Source: Gloeocapsa sp. DLM2.Bin57
GTDB lineage: Bacteria > Cyanobacteriota > Cyanobacteriia > Cyanobacteriales > Gloeocapsaceae
DNA: 59,888 nucleotides
Reading direction: 5' to 3'
Assembly: GCA_007693955.1 (NCBI GenBank)
Contig: RECR01000058.1
Coordinates: 1 to 59,888, forward strand
Shown here: positions 43,777-54,093 of the stretch, in pieces
Layout: each line of letters begins with the position of its first letter
How positions within the stretch are numbered: position 1 is the first letter of the stretch
Position numbers and translations under genes: made by a program
Notes under the pieces: model-generated
Databases searched by the model: none
Told to the model about the DNA's origin: nothing
What the model saw: the letters and a program-made list of their open reading frames with translations, nothing else

Positions 43777-46020
43777 ATGAAACGTTTAGCAATTAAACTA
43801 ACAGGAATAGTACAGGGGGTAGGATTTCGACCCTTTGTGTATAGATTAGCTCAAGAATTAAAGCTGACAGGATGGGTAAATAACTCTAGTACAGGAGTTT
43901 TTATCGAAATTGAAGGAAATGTAGATGATTTAGAGCAATTTTTACGACGTTTAGCCATAGAAAAACCCACACAAGCACAAATTCAAAGTCAAGAGCTTAA
44001 CTGGTTACCAGTAACAGGCTATACTGAGTTTACCATTCGTCCTAGTGTGGGTGGAGAAAAAACGGCGATTACTTTACCTGATTTAAGTACTTGTTCTCAA
44101 TGTTTAGAGGAAATTTTTGACCCGACTAACCGTCGTTATCGTTATCCGTTTACTAACTGTACTAATTGTGGACCACGTTACAGCATTATAGAGGGGTTAC
44201 CCTACGATCGCCCCTTGACTACGATGAAAACCTTTGTTATGTGTCCTGAGTGTGCACAAGAATATCATAACCCCTTAGATCGTCGTTTTCACGCACAACC
44301 CAACGCTTGTCCGATTTGTGGTCCTCAGTTAGGGTTATGGGATAGAGATGGTAATCTACTCTATAGTCAAGAAGAAGCCTTACAAGTAGCAGTTAAAGGA
44401 ATTAAAGAAGGTTTAATCGTCGCTATCAAAGGTTTAGGAGGTTTTCAGTTAGTAGTAGATGCTCGTAACTCTATAGCAGTAGCAACATTACGTCAGCGTA
44501 AACAACGTCCTTCTAAACCCTTTGGGGTAATGTATCCTGATTTAGAGTCAGTACAACAAGATTGTCTGGTAACCGAGTTAGAAGCAGAATTATTGCGATC
44601 GCCCCAATCTCCGATAGTTTTACTCACTCGTCAAGCTAACTCTAGTATTGCAGCCAATGTAGCTCCGAATAACCCTGATTTAGGGGTGATGTTACCTTAC
44701 ACTCCCCTACATCATCTTCTCCTGAGAGATTTAGGTTTCCCCATTATTGCTACTAGTGGTAATCTAGCTAATGAGCCTATTTGTACTAGTGAATTAGAAG
44801 CTAAACAGCGTTTAGGGAGGATAACCGATTTATTCTTAGTACATAATCGTCCCATTACTCGTCCTCTGGATGATTCTATCGTTAGAGTTATTAATCAGCA
44901 ACCCGTTGTACTGAGAAGGGCTAGGGGTTATGCACCGTTACCTATTCTCCTGAAATTGCCGAAAAAAGGCGTTAAACCCAAAGTTTTAGCCCTTGGTGCT
45001 CATTTAAAAAATACCGTCGCTATCTCCATGGGAGAGCAAGTTTTTTTAAGTCAACATATAGGAGATTTGGATAATCAAGCTAGTTTACAAGCTTTTGAAC
45101 AGGTTATCGCCACTCTTAAACAACTCTATGAGTTTACACCAGATCTCATCGCTTGTGACCTGCACCCTGACTATATGTCTAGTCAATACGCACAACAGTT
45201 AGAGCAACCCATTATCAGGGTACAACATCATCAAGCTCACGTTTTAGGGGCTTACGCCTCTGAACAACTTTGGGGCGAGTCCTGTCTAGGTGTAGCTTGG
45301 GATGGTACAGGATCTGGACTCGATGGCACGATTTGGGGTGGGGAATTCTTTCTAGTCAAAGGAGACTCACTAGATTGTCACAGAGTCGCTTCTTTTCTTC
45401 CTTTTCCTCTTCCTGGAGGAGATACAGCCATTAAACAACCTCGTCGCACTTTATTAGGGGTTTTACACCAATTGAATTTAGATTATAACCTTGAGCACTA
45501 TTTCTCTACAACTGAATTAATCAACCTCAAAAAAATGTTAAACCAGAAGTTAAATACTCCTTTAACCTCTAGTGTTGGTCGTCTTTTTGACGCGGTAGCA
45601 TTACTATTAGGGTTACCTAGTGTAGTTAGTTTTGAGGGTGAAGCTGCTATGGGGTTAGAATTTCTAGCTAGAAAGGTTAAACAAGCTCAACCCTACTCTT
45701 TTATTTTTAACAATAATCTCGTTGATTGGCAACCCATGTTGAGAGAGATTCTGACTGATTTAGCAGAGAATATCTCCCCTAAAATCATTGCAGCAAGATT
45801 TCATCATACCCTTGCTGAAATTATTGTTAAGATTGCCCAAGAGGTAGGAGAAAAAAGAGTTATGCTAACAGGTGGTTGCTTCCAAAATAAATATCTGAGT
45901 GAATGCACCATCGACAAACTCCATCAAAGGGGTTTTATTCCCTGTTATCAGGGTTTAATACCCCCTAATGATGGTTGCATAGCTCTTGGACAAGCGATCG
46001 CTGCTCTTAATCAAAGTTAA
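43777..46020 (+). CDS. hypF: hydrogenase maturation carbamoyltransferase HypF
   Basis: The 747-residue protein makes the CN ligands of [NiFe]-hydrogenase. Domains: acylphosphatase-like (GIVQGVGFRPFVYRLA, about 10-25), two zinc fingers (CSQC...CTNC and CPEC...CPIC, about 105-185), a YrdC-like carbamoylation domain (about 205-380, KQRPSKPFGVMYPD), and a Kae1-like C-terminal domain (about 400-740; VQHHQAHVLGAYA, AWDGTGSG). Complete and slightly shorter than E. coli HypF. hypC follows 4 bp later. The presence of hypF-hypC implies the host makes a [NiFe]-hydrogenase; structural genes are not in the window. Confidence 0.95.
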   Translation: MKRLAIKLTGIVQGVGFRPFVYRLAQELKLTGWVNNSSTGVFIEIEGNVDDLEQFLRRLAIEKPTQAQIQSQELNWLPVTGYTEFTIRPSVGGEKTAITLPDLSTCSQCLEEIFDPTNRRYRYPFTNCTNCGPRYSIIEGLPYDRPLTTMKTFVMCPECAQEYHNPLDRRFHAQPNACPICGPQLGLWDRDGNLLYSQEEALQVAVKGIKEGLIVAIKGLGGFQLVVDARNSIAVATLRQRKQRPSKPFGVMYPDLESVQQDCLVTELEAELLRSPQSPIVLLTRQANSSIAANVAPNNPDLGVMLPYTPLHHLLLRDLGFPIIATSGNLANEPICTSELEAKQRLGRITDLFLVHNRPITRPLDDSIVRVINQQPVVLRRARGYAPLPILLKLPKKGVKPKVLALGAHLKNTVAISMGEQVFLSQHIGDLDNQASLQAFEQVIATLKQLYEFTPDLIACDLHPDYMSSQYAQQLEQPIIRVQHHQAHVLGAYASEQLWGESCLGVAWDGTGSGLDGTIWGGEFFLVKGDSLDCHRVASFLPFPLPGGDTAIKQPRRTLLGVLHQLNLDYNLEHYFSTTELINLKKMLNQKLNTPLTSSVGRLFDAVALLLGLPSVVSFEGEAAMGLEFLARKVKQAQPYSFIFNNNLVDWQPMLREILTDLAENISPKIIAARFHHTLAEIIVKIAQEVGEKRVMLTGGCFQNKYLSECTIDKLHQRGFIPCYQGLIPPNDGCIALGQAIAALNQS

Positions 46021-46024
46021 TATT

Positions 46025-46249
46025 ATGTGTTTAGCAGTCCCAGGCAAAATTGTTAGTATCAACGATAACCAAAATGACCCTCTTTTACGTAGTGGTAGGG
46101 TCAGTTTTGGTGGTATTATTAAAGAAGTTAGTCTCGCTTATTTACCTGAAGCTCAAGTTGGACAATATGTTATTGTTCATGTGGGCTTCGCTTTGACTAT
46201 TCTAGATGAAGCAGAAGCAGAAGCTACCCTTAATTACCTAGCAATATAA
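46025..46249 (+). CDS. hypC: hydrogenase maturation chaperone HypC
   Basis: A 74-residue chaperone with the essential Cys2 in MCLAVPGKIVSI and the central VSLAYLPEAQVGQYVIVHVG typical of HypC/HybG. It carries the Fe(CN)2CO group with HypD to the large subunit. The ATG at 46025 is correct because Cys must directly follow Met; the frame is open upstream but within hypF. It is 4 bp past the hypF stop, so expression is joint. The other hyp genes are elsewhere. Confidence 0.95.
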   Translation: MCLAVPGKIVSINDNQNDPLLRSGRVSFGGIIKEVSLAYLPEAQVGQYVIVHVGFALTILDEAEAEATLNYLAI

Positions 46250-46300
46250 ATGTTGGTTTAGTTAAGGTTGCTTCTTTTCCCTAAATCGCTCTAAAACTTA

Positions 46301-46372
46301 TGGGCGATACTGGATTTGAACCAGTGACGTCCTGCTTGTAAGGCAGGCGCTCTACCGCTGAGCTAATCGCCC
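46301..46372 (-). tRNA. trnV: tRNA-Val (UAC)
   Basis: On the minus strand a cloverleaf folds with acceptor stem GGGCGAT/ATCGCCC, D-arm AGCTCAGCGGTAGAGC, anticodon arm CCTGC-CTTACAA-GCAGG with anticodon UAC (Val, GUA), and T-arm with GGTTCAAATCC. The 72-nt gene has no encoded CCA. It lies between hypC and the DUF2227 gene and is transcribed against both. Confidence 0.95.
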
Positions 46373-46441
46373 TTTTTTTTTCATACTTGACTATCATAAC
46401 ATAAATATTGAAAAAAGCAAGAAGTTAAGTAAAAATTTTTT

Positions 46442-46999
46442 ATGCCCTCTGGTTCGACGCACGATCGCATTACTTTTTGGACAGTTCCAGGATTAGTCAT
46501 TTGTACTTGGTATTTTAGCAAAAGTGAACGATTAACCCTGATTCTCAGCCTAGCATTTTTATTTAGTGGATTAATGTTTGGTCCTGACTTAGATATTTAC
46601 TCAGTACAATTCAAACGTTGGGGTAAATTGCGTTTTTTGTGGATACCCTACCAAAAACTACTTAAACATCGTTCTATTTTCTCTCATGGTCCAATTATTG
46701 GGAATCTGATTAGAATTGTCTATTTATTAACTATCCTGACTATCTCAGCAATTTTAATAATAGGGATAGGACAATTAATCTGGGGATTTACTTGGAATTG
46801 GGGAGAATTTAGACAAATAGTCTGGAATTTAGCGACTCAAGAACATAAAGCCACCTTTTTAGCCCTTTATCTTGGCTTAGAATTAGGTGCAATCAGTCAT
46901 ATACTCAGTGATTGGTTAGTTTCTTATTATAAATCTCAGTCCAAAAAAACCCGTAAAAAACCTCGTCGTCGTCAATCTTCTCCCAAAAAAGGTAGATAA
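46442..46999 (+). CDS. DUF2227 metal-binding membrane protein
   Basis: The 185-residue protein has MPSGSTHDRITFWTVPGLVI, FGPDLDIYSVQFKRWG and KHRSIFSHGPIIGNLIRI, i.e. the conserved His/Asp set of DUF2227 (annotated as a putative metal-binding family), three to four membrane helices, and a strongly basic C-terminal tail (KSQSKKTRKKPRRR). The role of the family is not established. It precedes mazG by about 36 bp and may be in the same transcript; it follows tRNA-Val on the other strand. Confidence 0.78.
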   Translation: MPSGSTHDRITFWTVPGLVICTWYFSKSERLTLILSLAFLFSGLMFGPDLDIYSVQFKRWGKLRFLWIPYQKLLKHRSIFSHGPIIGNLIRIVYLLTILTISAILIIGIGQLIWGFTWNWGEFRQIVWNLATQEHKATFLALYLGLELGAISHILSDWLVSYYKSQSKKTRKKPRRRQSSPKKGR

Positions 47000-47035
47000 T
47001 TGAATAGTAATGGTTATTTATTGAGCTTTGCTTTT

Positions 47036-47875
47036 ATGTTCAAATCTACAGTTACAACCGAAGAAACCTATATAAATATTCTCGCTGCTTTAGAAGATTT
47101 AATCAAAGTAGTTGCTAAACTGAGAACACCAGAAGAAGGTTGTCCTTGGGATTTAGCTCAAACTCCCCAAACTCTGATACCCTATGTTATTGAGGAAGCT
47201 TATGAGGTAGCAGAAGCTCTTAGAAGTGAAAACCAACAAGAGATTGTGGAAGAATTAGGAGATTTATTATTACAAGTAGTTTTACAAGCACAAATAGCCA
47301 GCGATCGCGGTGAATTTACACTTACTCAAGTAGCGCAAGGAATCACAGAAAAATTAATTAGACGACATCCCCACGTGTTTGGTGATCTAGAAGTCAATAG
47401 TACAGACGAAGTCAGAAATAACTGGGAAAAAATCAAAGCAACAGAAAAACACCAAACTCAAGCATTTAGCCAACAATTAAGCCATTATCTCAAGACTTTC
47501 CCACCTCTAATGGCGAGTCAAAAAATATCATCTAAAGCAGCTAAAATAGGGTTTGAATGGGAAAATATCGACGGAGTCTGGGCAAAATTTCACGAAGAAT
47601 TTCAAGAATTCAAAGCAGCTTTAGCCACAGATAATAAACAACACCAACAAGAAGAATTAGGAGATTTACTCTTTACCCTAACTAATATAGCTCGTTGGTA
47701 CGAATTAGATTGTAACGAAGCTTTACAGGGAACAAATCGCAAATTTATTGACAGATTAGCTTTGATGGAAACTTTTACAGATCGTCCCCTATCAGATTAT
47801 AGCTTAGACGAATTAGAAACACTCTGGAAACAAGCCAAAGTAGAATTAGCCCAATCAACAAATAATGACCACTGA
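47036..47875 (+). CDS. mazG: nucleoside triphosphate pyrophosphohydrolase MazG
   Basis: Two tandem all-alpha NTP pyrophosphohydrolase domains (about 15-130 and 160-270) with the EExxE and D/E metal ligands: EEGCPWDLAQTP, EEAYEVAEAL, EELGDLLLQVVLQA in the first; FHEEFQEFKAAL, EELGDLLFTLTNIARWY in the second. It removes aberrant (d)NTPs and can affect ppGpp. The ATG at 47036 fits; TTG 47000 would extend it into the DUF2227 stop. lepB starts 11 bp before its stop (47865), indicating tight coupling. Confidence 0.92.
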   Translation: MFKSTVTTEETYINILAALEDLIKVVAKLRTPEEGCPWDLAQTPQTLIPYVIEEAYEVAEALRSENQQEIVEELGDLLLQVVLQAQIASDRGEFTLTQVAQGITEKLIRRHPHVFGDLEVNSTDEVRNNWEKIKATEKHQTQAFSQQLSHYLKTFPPLMASQKISSKAAKIGFEWENIDGVWAKFHEEFQEFKAALATDNKQHQQEELGDLLFTLTNIARWYELDCNEALQGTNRKFIDRLALMETFTDRPLSDYSLDELETLWKQAKVELAQSTNNDH

Positions 47876-48416
47876 AACTAATCAAAGCAGTAATTGGCAA
47901 AAAATTAAAGAAAATAGCCAAACTATAGTAATAGCCCTAGGATTAGCCCTAATTATTCGGTTATTTATCGCCGAACCACGTTATATTCCCTCAGAATCGA
48001 TGTTACCAACTTTAGATTTAGGCGATCGCTTAGTCATAGAGAAGGTATCCTATTATTTTTCCCCCCCCCATTCGGGAGATATCATTGTTTTTCATCCCCC
48101 CAAACAACTACAAAACCTAGGTTATCAACATGAACAAGCTTTTATCAAAAGAGTAGTCGCTACCCCAGGACAAACCGTAGCTGTAACTAATGGTAAAGTA
48201 TATGTGGATGAAACTCCAGTAGTAGAAAACTATCTACTCGAATCACCTAACTACCAGTTACTACCAGTTAAAGTCCCCCCCAATCATTTATTTGTGATGG
48301 GAGATAACCGTAATAATAGCAACGATTCGCACATCTGGGGATTTTTACCCGAAACAGAAATTGTCGGTCGTGCTATTTTTCGTTTTTGGCCCTTAAATAG
48401 ACTAGGATTAATTTAA
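47865..48416 (+). CDS. lepB: signal peptidase I
   Basis: The 183-residue membrane peptidase cleaves signal peptides. One N-terminal membrane helix (about 20-35), then the catalytic S44 in PSESMLPTL and K95 in FIKRVVATPGQ, and box E GDNRNNSNDSHIWG. Family length is normal for the short bacterial form. The start overlaps the end of mazG by 11 bp. Its stop codon shares the TTAA with the stop of the convergent tatA-like gene on the other strand. Confidence 0.94.
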   Translation: MTTETNQSSNWQKIKENSQTIVIALGLALIIRLFIAEPRYIPSESMLPTLDLGDRLVIEKVSYYFSPPHSGDIIVFHPPKQLQNLGYQHEQAFIKRVVATPGQTVAVTNGKVYVDETPVVENYLLESPNYQLLPVKVPPNHLFVMGDNRNNSNDSHIWGFLPETEIVGRAIFRFWPLNRLGLI

Positions 48417-48571
48417 TCATCTTCGGTGGGAGTTTCGCGATTGATTTCCGCTTTAAAACTTCTGAGGGTTTTACCTAAAGAACTCCCAATCTCGGGTATT
48501 TTTTGAGGACCAAAAATCAATACCACGACAAATAAGATTACTAAAACTTCGGGCCATCCTAAACCAAACAT
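48413..48571 (-). CDS. tatA: TatA/B-like twin-arginine translocase subunit
   Basis: Starting at ATG 48571, 52 residues: a short N-terminal segment and membrane helix (FGLGWPEVLVILFVVVLIFG), the conserved hinge FGPQKIPEIGSSLGKTLRSF, and a short acidic tail RETPTEDD. This is the TatA pattern (also used by TatB/E). TatA assembles with TatC to export folded proteins, such as the Tat-like signal protein at 10.3-11.0 kb. The gene is convergent with lepB and their TAA codons share four bases, so no spacer is left. TatC is not in the window. Confidence 0.88.
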   Translation of the reverse strand: MFGLGWPEVLVILFVVVLIFGPQKIPEIGSSLGKTLRSFKAEINRETPTEDD

Positions 48572-48615
48572 CGCTTAATTTTACCTAAAAAATAACTAAT
48601 ATCTTAAGTATAACC

Positions 48616-49353
48616 ATGATTGAAATAGCTAAAACCGAATTACGAGAACAACTACACCCGATGATTAGTCAGTTAGCTGACATCATTCTCACTCAATGGT
48701 CAAATAATCTGAAACTCTCTCCCTATCAAATACCCTCAGAATTAGGTTACGTCGAAGGAAAGCTAGAAGGAGAAAAAATTACTATTCAAAATCATTGTTA
48801 TCAAACCCCTCAACTACGCAAATTACATCTAGAATTAGCTAAAGTAGGTAAAAATCTAGACGTGTTGCATTGTGTGATGTTTCCTAATCCAGCTTATACT
48901 CTACCAATTTTTGGCTGTGATATCGTAGTGGGAAGAGGAGAAGTAAGCGCGGCGATCGTCGATTTATCACCAGTTAGTTTAGATCATAGTCTTCCAGAAA
49001 ACTATCAACAAGCTTTAGCCTCATTACCTGAGTTAAACTTTAGTCAAGTACGTCAATTACCAGAATGGGGTGATATCTTCTCTGAATACGTTGTCTTTAT
49101 TCGTCCTACCAATACTCAAGAAATAGCCGACTTTTTAGCAAGAGTTGACCAATTTCTCTCAATTCATACCTCTTTAGCGGCGATCGCCCAACCTGCAACT
49201 ATGGAAAGACAACAGCTAAATCTAGCTAGACAACATCATTATTGCACTAAACAACGTCAAAACGATAAAACTAGAAAAGTACTAGAAAAAGCCTTTGGGA
49301 CAACTTGGGCTGAAACATACTTTAATAATATCTTATTTGATTTACCCGCCTAA
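48616..49353 (+). CDS. pcyA: phycocyanobilin:ferredoxin oxidoreductase
   Basis: PcyA reduces biliverdin IX-alpha to phycocyanobilin, the chromophore of phycobiliproteins and phytochromes, with ferredoxin electrons. The 245 residues contain E73, H85 and D102, with the spacings (12 and 17) of the catalytic E76, H88 and D105 of Synechocystis PcyA. Signature VMFPNPAYTLPIFGCDIVVG is intact. This anchors the host as a phycobilisome-containing cyanobacterium. It is followed by devB after 5 bp; whether the pair is co-transcribed by design or chance is unclear. Confidence 0.95.
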   Translation: MIEIAKTELREQLHPMISQLADIILTQWSNNLKLSPYQIPSELGYVEGKLEGEKITIQNHCYQTPQLRKLHLELAKVGKNLDVLHCVMFPNPAYTLPIFGCDIVVGRGEVSAAIVDLSPVSLDHSLPENYQQALASLPELNFSQVRQLPEWGDIFSEYVVFIRPTNTQEIADFLARVDQFLSIHTSLAAIAQPATMERQQLNLARQHHYCTKQRQNDKTRKVLEKAFGTTWAETYFNNILFDLPA

Positions 49354-49358
49354 AAAAT

Positions 49359-50693
49359 ATGTTTAGAAGTAAAGTAGAAACTTTCTGGAGAAGTTACGAC
49401 CCCCAAAATAAACCGACTTGGTTAAAAACCCGTCGTAAAGAAATAATTATTATCTCTGTTGCTTGTGGATTACTCGGAACAGGTTTAATCCTATTTAACC
49501 TACCCAAACTAGGTCAACCAACAGATACACAAACAACCACAGAAGCAACCCCTATTACAGCAATTACCGCTTTAGGTAGAATTGAACCTGTAGGAGAAGT
49601 AGCTAAAATAGCAGCAACACCTAATCTAGGTGGTGCGAAAATTAAGGAAATCTTAGTTAAACCAGGAGATGTAGTTACTGAAGGTCAATTACTAGGTATT
49701 TTAGATAATTATGATCTACAAAAAGCAACTTTAGATGTAGCTAATAAAGAAGTAGAATTACAGCGCAGCAATCTAGAGATAGTTTTAGCAGGAGCAAGAG
49801 AAGGGGAGATTGATAGTCAAAGAGCCACTATTGAACGCTTACAAGCTGAATTAGAATCAGAAATAACCCGTAATCAAGCAGAAATAGCCCGTTGGGAAGC
49901 AGAGTTAACAGGACAAACAGAGGCTTTAACCGCTACCCTACAACGTCTTCAAGCTGAATATGACAACGCCAATATAGAGTTTAACCGTTATGAAGGTTTA
50001 GCAGGTGATGGGGCTATTTCTACCTCAGAATTAGACCAATATCGCTTAACTTTAGATACAGCTAGAGAAAGAGTTCAAGAAGCCCAAGCTAATCTTAATA
50101 AAACTGTCTCTAGTATCTCTCAATCTATCAAAGAAGCTCAAGCTAACTCCCAAAGAGAAAGAGATAGTCTGACAATGCAAATCAAAGAAGCAGAAGCTAC
50201 TCTAGCCAAAATCAGCGAAATTAGAGATGTAGATGTTAGAGAAGCTCAAGCTAGATTAGATAAAGCGATCGCCGAAAGTCAACGCGCACAACAAGAATTA
50301 GCTTTAAGTGAGATTCGCGCTCCCTTTGCTGGTAGAGTACTAAAAATTAACACTCGTCCTGGTGAAAATATTAATCAAGAAGATGGAGTCCTAGAATTAG
50401 GAAGAACCGAACAAATGATGGTTATCGCCGAAGTACACGAAAGCGATATCAGTCAAGTGCAACTTGGACAAGAAGTAATTATTACTAGTGAAGGTGGAGC
50501 ATTTAGCGATGAATTACGGGGTAAAGTTGACCAAATCGGTTGGCAAATAGGTAAAAACGACGTAATCAACAGCGATCCTGCAGCTAACGTAGATAAACGC
50601 GTCATTGAAGTCAAAATCTTACTCAATCCTGAAGATAGTCAACTAGTAGAAAATCTCACCTATTCTCAAGTCTTTGTACAAATTAAATTATGA
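49359..50693 (+). CDS. DevB-like HlyD membrane fusion protein
   Basis: A 444-residue periplasmic adaptor for an ABC exporter: membrane anchor (about 28-50), split lipoyl domain (VGEVAKIAATPNLGGAKIKE; VVTEGQLLGILDN at about 102-115) around a long coiled coil (about 120-330, full of Glu/Gln/Ala heptads), and a beta-barrel (EIRAPFAGRVLKINTRPGEN). This is the DevB type of the DevBCA glycolipid exporters. The devC start overlaps its stop (ATGA). The cargo cannot be read. Confidence 0.88.
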   Translation: MFRSKVETFWRSYDPQNKPTWLKTRRKEIIIISVACGLLGTGLILFNLPKLGQPTDTQTTTEATPITAITALGRIEPVGEVAKIAATPNLGGAKIKEILVKPGDVVTEGQLLGILDNYDLQKATLDVANKEVELQRSNLEIVLAGAREGEIDSQRATIERLQAELESEITRNQAEIARWEAELTGQTEALTATLQRLQAEYDNANIEFNRYEGLAGDGAISTSELDQYRLTLDTARERVQEAQANLNKTVSSISQSIKEAQANSQRERDSLTMQIKEAEATLAKISEIRDVDVREAQARLDKAIAESQRAQQELALSEIRAPFAGRVLKINTRPGENINQEDGVLELGRTEQMMVIAEVHESDISQVQLGQEVIITSEGGAFSDELRGKVDQIGWQIGKNDVINSDPAANVDKRVIEVKILLNPEDSQLVENLTYSQVFVQIKL

Positions 50694-51838
50694 AAATACC
50701 TCTATCTTGGTTACAATTATCCCGAGAAAAAATGCGACTGTTAATCGCGATCGCCGGGATTACTTTTGCTGATTTACTTATGTTTATTCAGTTAGGATTT
50801 AAAGATTCTCTCCTAGAAAGTACTACTACCCTCCATAGGAGTCTAGACGGTGATATCTTCTTAATGAGTCCTCAAACTGACGCGAGTATAGCTTTTAAGA
50901 CTTTTTCCCGACGACGTTTACATCAAACTTTAGGTATGGCTGGCGTTGAAGATATCGCTCCAGTTTATATCCAATTTGGTTTGTGGAAGAATCCCCTTAA
51001 TAATCGGACTCGCAGTATCGGAATAGTTGGTTTTAATCCTCGTAGAAATATTTTAAATATACCCGAAATAAATCAAAACCTTAATCAGATTAAACTCGCT
51101 GATGTGGTTTTATTTGATAATCAATCACGAGCAGAATTTGGACCTATTCCCGAACTTTTAGCCCAAGGAGATACAGTCACCACAGAAGTACAATCCCGTA
51201 AAATAACAGTAGGTGGTTTATTTAATATGGGTGCTTCTTTTGCTGCTGATGGTTGGTTAGTTACTAGTGATGTGAACTTTTGGCGCATTTTTAGTGAGAG
51301 AGATCCAGGTTTAATCGATATCGGAATTATTTGGGTACAACCAGACGCTGATGTCAACACAGTGATAGAAAATTTAAGAACTAGACTACCAAGTGATGTC
51401 AGAGTACTTAGTAGAGAGGAATTTATTGATACAGAAAGAGATTATTGGCAAAGTAGCACCGCGATCGGTTTTATTTTCAGCTTCGGTGTAGTTATCGGTT
51501 TTATCGTTGGTATCGTTATTGTTTATCAAATTCTCTATACAGATATTACCGACCATCTCCCTGAATACGCTACTCTTAAAGCTATGGGATACACAGATAA
51601 ATATTTTGCGGTTTTAGTCTTACAAGAAGCTTTTATTTTAGCTATATTAGGATTTGTCCCAGGATTGCTCATTAGTACTCTTGTCTATCAAGTTGCTGCA
51701 GCTGGAGCAAATTTAACCATTACCATGACTATGAATAAAGCAACTACAGTACTGATTCTAACTATTATTATGTGTATGTCTTCAGGGTTAGTTGCTATTC
51801 GCAAACTTTCTGCGGCAGATCCTGCTGATATTTTTTAA
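50690..51838 (+). CDS. DevC-like ABC exporter permease
   Basis: A 382-residue FtsX/MacB-type permease: one helix near the start (about 15-35), a large periplasmic domain (about 45-250) and three helices (about 260-285, 308-335, 345-368), with DHLPEYATLKAMGYTDKYF as the coupling segment. It pairs with DevB. The ATPase DevA, which normally follows directly, is missing: after the stop come about 200 bp of dispersed repeat and then rplY on the other strand. So this exporter must use an ATPase encoded elsewhere or is incomplete. Confidence 0.88.
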   Translation: MKIPLSWLQLSREKMRLLIAIAGITFADLLMFIQLGFKDSLLESTTTLHRSLDGDIFLMSPQTDASIAFKTFSRRRLHQTLGMAGVEDIAPVYIQFGLWKNPLNNRTRSIGIVGFNPRRNILNIPEINQNLNQIKLADVVLFDNQSRAEFGPIPELLAQGDTVTTEVQSRKITVGGLFNMGASFAADGWLVTSDVNFWRIFSERDPGLIDIGIIWVQPDADVNTVIENLRTRLPSDVRVLSREEFIDTERDYWQSSTAIGFIFSFGVVIGFIVGIVIVYQILYTDITDHLPEYATLKAMGYTDKYFAVLVLQEAFILAILGFVPGLLISTLVYQVAAAGANLTITMTMNKATTVLILTIIMCMSSGLVAIRKLSAADPADIF

Positions 51839-51892
51839 ATTTGACGCAACCGCAAGATCTATAGCGCTACTTGAAAAGGGAAAAGGCAAAAA

Positions 51893-52035
51893 GCAATAGG
51901 GAATAGGGAATAGAGGGGAAATGAAGAATGTAGAATGAAGAATGTAGAATAAGCGAAAAAATCATTAATTCGCGCATTCAAAATAACCCCGTTCAACCTT
52001 TCTACCTAACCCCGTTCCACCGTTCTACCTAACTC
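51893..52035. repeat. dispersed intergenic repeat after devC
   Basis: Contains GGGAATAGGGAATAG, then GAAGAATGTAGAAT repeated twice, a linking AGCGAAAAAATCATTAATTC, and CCCGTTCcACC-type repeats linked by CTACCTAA. Apart from the first block it is the reverse complement of the modules in the rpoB-rpoC2 spacer (19322-19466). Not coding in any frame. Confidence 0.8.
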
Positions 52036-52046
52036 AACAAGAGGTT

Positions 52047-52619
52047 TTATTCGGTTGTTCCACCTTTAGCAGAAGCAACGATGGTGAGGACGATTTTATC
52101 AGGATCATCCATAACTGCAACACCTTCGGAAATATTTAAATCACGAACATGGACAATAGCACCGATATCTAAATCAGATAAATCGATATCTATTGATTCG
52201 GGAATTGCTGCCGCTAGACATTGAACTTGTAATTCTGTGACTAATTGTTCTAAGACACCGCCTCTTTTAACACCACCAGATTCACCCACTAATTTAATGG
52301 GTACAGTGATATCAAGACGCCCCTGAGTAGCTACAGAAAAGAAACTGACGTGAAAAATATTCCTTTTCCAAGGATGACTCTGTACCTCTCTAATTAAGAC
52401 TTTACCATTCCAGGGAACGTCGGTAACATTTAAATCTACCAAAGTATTGTTAATTGAGGCTTTTTTCAGTAGATTGGTCACGGTATCGTGAGTCATGGTT
52501 AAAGATAAGGATTCTGTACCATTATGTCCATAGAGAACAGCTGGTATGAGTCCTTCACGACGTAAAGCCCTAGGTTTACTATCTTGAGATCTAGTTTGGC
52601 ATTCAACAGTGATATTCAT
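52047..52619 (-). CDS. rplY: 50S ribosomal protein L25/Ctc
   Basis: The 190-residue protein is the long Ctc form with N-terminal L25 domain (MNITVECQTRSQDSKPRALR, GLIPAVLYGHNG) that binds 5S rRNA, and the C-terminal TL5 domain (DITVPIKLVGESGGVKRGGV). It is 9 bp after purA in the same direction, so probably one transcript. Normal length and sequence. Confidence 0.93.
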   Translation of the reverse strand: MNITVECQTRSQDSKPRALRREGLIPAVLYGHNGTESLSLTMTHDTVTNLLKKASINNTLVDLNVTDVPWNGKVLIREVQSHPWKRNIFHVSFFSVATQGRLDITVPIKLVGESGGVKRGGVLEQLVTELQVQCLAAAIPESIDIDLSDLDIGAIVHVRDLNISEGVAVMDDPDKIVLTIVASAKGGTTE

Positions 52620-52628
52620 AATTACTCC

Positions 52629-54008
<1,380 letters not shown>

Positions 54009-54093
54009 TTAGTTAGAGTACACACAATCTCTAATTATCAACAAATTTTTTCTCTTTTGTCAAGTCACTTATTAAATTAAAATAGGAGTTTTT

